Origin: JAWVZU01 sp033722075
Lineage (GTDB): Bacteria > Pseudomonadota > Gammaproteobacteria > Xanthomonadales > SZUA-38
DNA: 10,451 bases
Assembly: GCA_033722075.1 (NCBI GenBank)
Contig: JAWVZU010000134.1
Coordinates: 1-10,451 of the forward strand
Direction of reading: 5' to 3'
Numbering within the stretch: position 1 is the stretch's first letter; every line of letters begins with the position of its first letter. The notes beneath the pieces were generated by a model. The model worked only from the letters and a program-made list of their open reading frames with translations. It was not told the origin of the DNA and did not search any database. A program made the position numbers and the translations under genes. Positions 6,911 through 10,451 of the stretch are shown here, one piece after another.

Positions 6911-7602
6911 CAACGCCACCTCTCGAAGCACGCGATGTAGTTGATGGACAGGTCGTCGGTGAGGGCGGCTTCGCGGGAAAACGGGTTGTAGGCCAGGCCG
7001 CGCCAGCTCACCGGCTGCAGGCCCGCGGCACGTCCGGCGGCAGCCAGCTCGGAGGGCCGGATGAAGCGGGCGTAGCTGTGCGTGCCCCGGGGCAGCAGCT
7101 CGAGCACGTACTCGGCCGCGAAGATGCCCAGGCCGAAGGCGCGCGCCGTCCGGTTGAGCGTGGAAAAGAAGACGCGACCACCGGGCTCGACCAGGGCCGC
7201 GCACGCCGCAACCAGCGCCGCCGGGTCGGTCACATGTTCCAGCAGTTCCATGCAGGTCACAGCCCGGAACTCACCCGGTTGCTCCTCGGCCAGGTCCAGC
7301 GCGTCGACGTTGCGATAGTCGATTTCCAGGTCGCCCGCATGGTCCCGGGCGGCCTGGAGCGGTCCGGACGCCAGGTCGATGGCAGTGACTTCGGCGCCCA
7401 CCCTGGCCAGGGCTTCACTGAGCAGGCCCGCTCCGCAGCCGACGTCCAGCACGCGCCGCCCTTTGAGATCCGTGCGAGTTGCGATGAACTCGAAGCGGAC
7501 CGGGTTCAGGTCGTGCAGCGGCGCCGACGGCCCGTCCGGATCCCACCAGCTCTCCGCCAGCGCGTTGAACTTGGCGAGTTCTGCCGGGTCAGCCGACCGC
7601 AT
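6910..7602 (-). CDS. ubiG: Ubiquinone biosynthesis O-methyltransferase UbiG
   Basis: A 230-residue class I SAM-dependent methyltransferase that carries out both O-methylations of ubiquinone synthesis. Visible are the amphipathic N-terminus with FNALAESWWDPDGPSAPLHDLNP (12-34), SAM motif I VLDVGCGAGLLSE (51-63), the acidic end of strand 2 in VTAIDLA (72-78), CMELLEHV (117-124), and the UbiG-typical FFSTLNRT (145-152), LPRGTHSYARFIRPSEL (170-186) and LAYNPFSR (203-210). Length and all signature blocks match the family, so the call is firm. The start is the ATG at 7602 with GGAGG six bases upstream; it overlaps the end of mtaD by 14 bases. Placement after mtaD is notable, since methylation by UbiG yields the S-adenosylhomocysteine that MtaD can deaminate. 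Confidence 0.95.
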   Translation of the reverse strand: MRSADPAELAKFNALAESWWDPDGPSAPLHDLNPVRFEFIATRTDLKGRRVLDVGCGAGLLSEALARVGAEVTAIDLASGPLQAARDHAGDLEIDYRNVDALDLAEEQPGEFRAVTCMELLEHVTDPAALVAACAALVEPGGRVFFSTLNRTARAFGLGIFAAEYVLELLPRGTHSYARFIRPSELAAAGRAAGLQPVSWRGLAYNPFSREAALTDDLSINYIACFERWR

Positions 7603-8938
7603 GATCTTCCTCCAATCCGGCGATGATCCGCCGCTTCCAGTCCTCGGCCGCAGCCACGATCGCGGCCGAATCGATGCCCTGCAGCTCACCATCGCGCAAC
7701 AGTCGGCGCCCGTCCAGCCACACGTCACTCACCTGATGACGATTGGTGGCGTAGACCAGGTGCGAGATGACCTCGTAGATCGGCTGTGTTTCGACACCGC
7801 TCAGATCCACGGCAACCAGGTCGGCGGCCTTTCCGGGTTCGATGCTGCCGATCCGGTCATCCAGCCCGAGGGCGCGGGCCCCGTTGATCGTGGCCATCTC
7901 CAGCGCCTTCACTGCCGACACCACGGTGGGATTGCCGGCCACGCCCTTCGCCAGGAGAGCGGCGGTGCGCATTTCGCCGAACATGTCGAGGTCGTTGTTG
8001 CTGGCGGCGCCGTCCGTGCCCAGGGCGACGTTCACTCCGGCGTCGAGCAGCTTCGCGACCGGGCAAAAACCGCTGGCCAGCTTGAGATTGGACTCCGGGC
8101 AATGGACGACGTGCACTCCGGCTTCGGCGCAGAGCCCGATCTCCTCGTCCGTCAACTCGGTCATGTGAACGGCTGCCAGGCGCGGGCCGAAAAGCCCCAG
8201 ACGACGGATCCGTTCCAGCGGCCTGATGCCCGTCTCTGCGACCGCTCGATCCACCTCGTCGCGGGTTTCGTGGAGATGCAGGTGAACAATGCAATCGGCG
8301 CGTTCGGCGAGCCTGGCGGCCCGTTCGAAGGTATCGTCGGCCACCGTATAGGGCGCATGCGGCGCCACGGCGCCGGTCGCAAGCCTCGAACCCGCGATGG
8401 CTTCGAGAAACTTCCCGGAGCGTGCCAGGTAGCCCTCCGCGTCGGCGGCCCAGGCGCTTGGAAACTCGATGATGGGCGCGCCGGCACTGATCCGAAAGCC
8501 GATGTCTTCGGCCACTTCCACTGCCTGCTCGGGGAAAAAGTACATGTCGTTGGCGCAGGTGGTGCCGCCGCGGATCATCTCGGCAATCGCAAGCCGCACG
8601 CCGTCGGTCACGAAGGTCTCGCTCACGTGGCGACCCTCGATCGGCCAGATGCGGGTTTCCAGCCATGGCATGAGGTCCATGTCATCGCCCACGCCTCGCA
8701 TGAGACTCATCGCCAGGTGCGTGTGGCTGTTGACGAGACCCGGCAGCAGTACGTGGTTGGGGAGGTGCACTTCGCGCTCCGCCTCGAAGCGGGTCACCCC
8801 GTCGGCAGGGAGGATCGCAACGATGGCTCCGTCGCGGATGACGACGCCGTGCCGGGTGAGCACTTCTCCTGCGGGGACCACCGGTACGATCCAGCGCGGC
8901 CAGATGATCCAGTCTGCCTGTTCCATTTCCCCGCTCAT
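7589..8938 (-). CDS. mtaD: 5-methylthioadenosine/S-adenosylhomocysteine deaminase (TRZ/ATZ amidohydrolase)
   Basis: A 449-residue amidohydrolase predicted to deaminate methylthioadenosine and S-adenosylhomocysteine to their inosyl forms in the cytoplasm. Metal and substrate residues are all in place: HTH (H72, H74) in LPGLVNSHTHLAM, H221 and E224 in HLHETRDEVD, H258 in AAVHMTEL, H279 in VHCPESNLKLASG (278-290) and D309 in LGTDGAASNN (306-315). MDLMPWLETRIWPIE (87-101) and MYFF (132-135) also match the characterised Thermotoga enzyme TM0936 as I recall its sequence. The outer beta-sandwich is formed by the N-terminus and the C-terminal SIEPGKAADLVAVDL segment (365-379). Relatives such as guanine or chlorohydrolase-type enzymes share this architecture, but GTDGAASNN and the gene order favour MtaD. 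The start at 8938 lies 10 bases after the epmA stop; its ribosome site is weak, and the ATG at 8926 is an alternative. Confidence 0.9.
   Translation of the reverse strand: MSGEMEQADWIIWPRWIVPVVPAGEVLTRHGVVIRDGAIVAILPADGVTRFEAEREVHLPNHVLLPGLVNSHTHLAMSLMRGVGDDMDLMPWLETRIWPIEGRHVSETFVTDGVRLAIAEMIRGGTTCANDMYFFPEQAVEVAEDIGFRISAGAPIIEFPSAWAADAEGYLARSGKFLEAIAGSRLATGAVAPHAPYTVADDTFERAARLAERADCIVHLHLHETRDEVDRAVAETGIRPLERIRRLGLFGPRLAAVHMTELTDEEIGLCAEAGVHVVHCPESNLKLASGFCPVAKLLDAGVNVALGTDGAASNNDLDMFGEMRTAALLAKGVAGNPTVVSAVKALEMATINGARALGLDDRIGSIEPGKAADLVAVDLSGVETQPIYEVISHLVYATNRHQVSDVWLDGRRLLRDGELQGIDSAAIVAAAEDWKRRIIAGLEEDHAVG
7609..7613 (-). promoter_or_regulatory. Ribosome binding site fixing the start of ubiG
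   Basis: GGAGG, six bases before the ATG at 7602, lies inside the last codons of mtaD. It supports the 230-residue form of UbiG over a longer reading to 7728, whose extra N-terminal residues show no family similarity and overlap mtaD by 140 bases. Confidence 0.75.
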
Positions 8939-8948
8939 AGGATAACCA

Positions 8949-9914
8949 TCATGCCCGATCGGCCGTGAAGGCCATGACCTCGTCCAGGCAAGAAGCGCTG
9001 GTGACCGCCGCAATCAGACGGTCGACGCCGAGCGCGACTCCGGCGCACTCCGGGAGTCCGCTGCGCTGGGCCGCGAGCAGATGTCGATCCGCCGGCAAAA
9101 CGGCCTGGCCGCGTTCGGCGCGCGACCGGTTCTCGTGCTCGATGCGCGACTCCAGCTCTGCCGCATCGGTCAGTTCCTGGTAGCCGTTGGCCAGTTCCAT
9201 GCCGTCCAGATAGACCTCGAAACGCTGCGCCACCCGGGGATCAAGGGAACTGGCCGAGGCCAGCGCCGCCATCTCGATCGGAAAGTCGTAAACGGCCAGC
9301 AATTCGCCGGAGGCGCAGAGCTGCGGCAGCCCCCGGGCGATGATCAGGTCCATGGCCTCCCGGCGGGACAGGGCACCCTCGAACCAGCTCCGACGGCGCA
9401 GCAGCTCCGACAGCTCGAGCGCATCTGCCGCCAGCGGATCGATGCCGTCGGTGATTTCGCGGAATGCCTCGGCGAAGGCGATCTTGCCGCTACCGCGGAT
9501 TCGATGGCCTGCGGCCTGGGCCACATGCCGAATGAGGTCGAATACCTCGTCGATCAGGGCATGATAGTCCAACCCCGGCCGATACCATTCCAGCATGGTG
9601 AACTCCGGATTGTGCCAGCGCCCTGCCTCCGACCGGCGGAAAACCCGGCCCAACTCATAGATCGGTCCGCTCCCGGCAGCCAGCAGCCGTTTCATCGGGA
9701 ACTCTGCGGAGGTGCGCAGGTACCAGCCCTCGGCGAGTTCGAAGCTCTCGATATTGGGATCGGTATTCGCACCGCGCGACAGCACCGGTGTTTCCACCTC
9801 GAGCACGCCCCGTCCGTCCAGAAAGGCGCGGATCTCGCGCAGCACTACGGCCCGCAGGCGCAGCGCGGCCGTACTGCAGTTAGGACGCCAGGACTGAGCG
9901 GGTTCCGGGGTCAA
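8949..9914 (-). CDS. epmA: Elongation factor P-(R)-beta-lysine ligase EpmA, TTG start
   Basis: A 321-residue homologue of the lysyl-tRNA synthetase catalytic core without the anticodon-binding domain. It activates (R)-beta-lysine and attaches it to the conserved lysine of EF-P, the product of the gene immediately upstream. Class II synthetase features are visible: the motif 1 helix and RGVLEVETPVLS (35-46), TSAEFPMKRLLAAGSGPIYEL (68-88), motif 2 VFRRSEAGRWHNPEFTMLEWYRP (91-113), RFEVYLDGMELANGYQELTD (231-250) and motif 3 GVALGVDRL (292-300). The alanine of GVALG corresponds to the residue that separates EpmA from tRNA-charging LysRS in E. coli. Length and N-terminus (SWxP then a helix ending REIRAFL) match E. 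coli EpmA. The only start that includes SWRP and lies after the efp stop is TTG at 9914, in a TTGA overlap; AAGGA directly abuts it. Longer readings on the same frame run into efp and show nothing familiar. Confidence 0.93.
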   Translation of the reverse strand: MTPEPAQSWRPNCSTAALRLRAVVLREIRAFLDGRGVLEVETPVLSRGANTDPNIESFELAEGWYLRTSAEFPMKRLLAAGSGPIYELGRVFRRSEAGRWHNPEFTMLEWYRPGLDYHALIDEVFDLIRHVAQAAGHRIRGSGKIAFAEAFREITDGIDPLAADALELSELLRRRSWFEGALSRREAMDLIIARGLPQLCASGELLAVYDFPIEMAALASASSLDPRVAQRFEVYLDGMELANGYQELTDAAELESRIEHENRSRAERGQAVLPADRHLLAAQRSGLPECAGVALGVDRLIAAVTSASCLDEVMAFTADRA

Positions 9915-10451
9915 TCCTTGACCCGCGAGACATACTCGCCGGAGCGGGTGTCGACCCGGATCACTTCGCCCTGCTCGACAAACAAAGGCACCTTGACCAC
10001 GGCTCCCGTCTCCAGCGTCGCCGGCTTGGTTCCGCCCGCGCTGGTGTCCCCGCGAACGCCCGGGTCGGTCTCCACGATCTCGAGCTCGACGAAGTTGGGC
10101 GGATCGACGGTCAGTGGATTGTTGTTCCACAGAGTCATCGTCACCCTGTCCTCTTCCTTGAGCCACTGCGCCGCCTCCCCGACCGCAGTCTCCTCGGCAG
10201 CGAACTGCTCGAAGGTATCGGGCACCATGAAATGCCAGAACTGCCCGTCGTTGTAGAGATATTGCATCTCCTGCTCGAAGACGTCCGCGGCTTCGACGCT
10301 TTCCCCGGACTTGAAGGTCTTTTCGATGACCCGACCGGTTTTCAGATTACGGACCTTCACCCGGTTGAAGGCCTGACCCTTCCCCGGCTTGACGAACTCG
10401 TTCTCGACAATATTGTAGGGATCGCCGTCCAGCAGGATTTTCAGCCCTGAC
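9911..10451 (-). CDS. efp: Elongation factor P, N-terminus cut by the right edge
   Basis: EF-P enters ribosomes stalled at polyproline and restores peptide bond formation. The frame is open from the window edge, so the N-terminus lies outside. By comparison with E. coli EF-P (188 residues) the first visible residue (SGLKILLDGDPY) corresponds to about residue 11, leaving about ten residues missing and 179 present. All three domains are represented: the KOW-like first domain with EFVKPGKGQAF, the central OB domain with YLYNDGQFWHFM and TLWNNNPLTVDPPNFVELEI, and the C-terminal GAVVKVPLFV...VDTRSGEYVSRVKD. The lysine equivalent to E. coli K34, target of EpmA, is the AAG at 10381..10379 in the KPGKGQ loop. 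A GTG at 10360 is an internal valine, not the start. The stop at 9911 overlaps the epmA TTG by four bases. Confidence 0.96.
   Translation of the reverse strand, partial: SGLKILLDGDPYNIVENEFVKPGKGQAFNRVKVRNLKTGRVIEKTFKSGESVEAADVFEQEMQYLYNDGQFWHFMVPDTFEQFAAEETAVGEAAQWLKEEDRVTMTLWNNNPLTVDPPNFVELEIVETDPGVRGDTSAGGTKPATLETGAVVKVPLFVEQGEVIRVDTRSGEYVSRVKD

Noticed and set aside
7379..8968. Long plus-strand open frame (529 codons) opposite mtaD, with similar ones opposite rmuC, mupP/ubiG and epmA
   Set aside because: Each lies opposite a gene with firmly recognised motifs, has low-complexity Arg/Ala/Gly-rich or His/Asp-rich composition, and no recognisable domain. They are shadows of the real genes.
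9915..10166. N-terminal extension of epmA by 84 residues into efp
   Set aside because: The extension is Arg/Gly/Asp-rich out-of-frame efp sequence and has no counterpart in EpmA, whose N-terminus is matched from the TTG at 9914.
1..10451. A mobile element, CRISPR array, toxin-antitoxin or phage-defence system
   Set aside because: No transposase, integrase, regular spaced repeats, small toxin/antitoxin pair or defence domain is visible. RmuC has a nuclease-like core but is a housekeeping protein in this context. Composition is uniform across the window.

Overview
The window reads as an ordinary, densely packed stretch of a high-GC (by eye well above 60%) gammaproteobacterial chromosome. Every gene I can support lies on the minus strand. 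Gene content (EF-P with an EpmA-type lysine ligase, UbiG, a MupP-like phosphatase, RmuC) and gene order suggest a member of or near the Xanthomonadales/Chromatiales; this is inferred from content and order, not from a phylogenetic marker. No tRNA, rRNA, CRISPR array, insertion sequence, phage gene or plasmid function is visible.

Reading in the direction of transcription (right to left): efp (enters from the right edge, about ten N-terminal residues missing), epmA, mtaD, ubiG, mupP/gph, rmuC, a degenerate squalene/phytoene synthase-like gene, then a 70-base gap, a LolA-fold exported protein, a 48-base gap with a perfect GC hairpin, and a 1047-residue exported BNR/Asp-box (VPS10/sortilin-like) beta-propeller protein. 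At the left edge the first 16 codons of a further minus-strand gene may be visible, preceded by a plausible sigma70 promoter. No gene-free stretch exceeds 140 bases.

The seven genes from efp to the synthase-like gene look like one transcription unit. Five of the six junctions overlap (4, 14, 1, 4 and 8 bases) and the sixth is a 10-base gap. Several overlaps fix the starts: epmA starts at TTG within TTGA, rmuC at GTG within GTGA, mupP at the ATG of TGATG. Functionally the run combines EF-P and its lysylating enzyme, an S-adenosylhomocysteine/methylthioadenosine deaminase beside a SAM-dependent methyltransferase of ubiquinone synthesis, a HAD phosphatase most like the MurNAc-6-phosphate phosphatase of peptidoglycan recycling, and RmuC. 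The mtaD-ubiG-mupP order matches what I recall from Pseudomonas.

The last two genes (LolA-like and BNR propeller) both carry cleavable signal peptides and form a separate envelope module of unknown function. I found no clear sign of an undescribed defence, mobile or regulatory system. The most useful leads are the synthase-like protein lacking the family's aspartate motifs, the exported pair, and the start-codon corrections.
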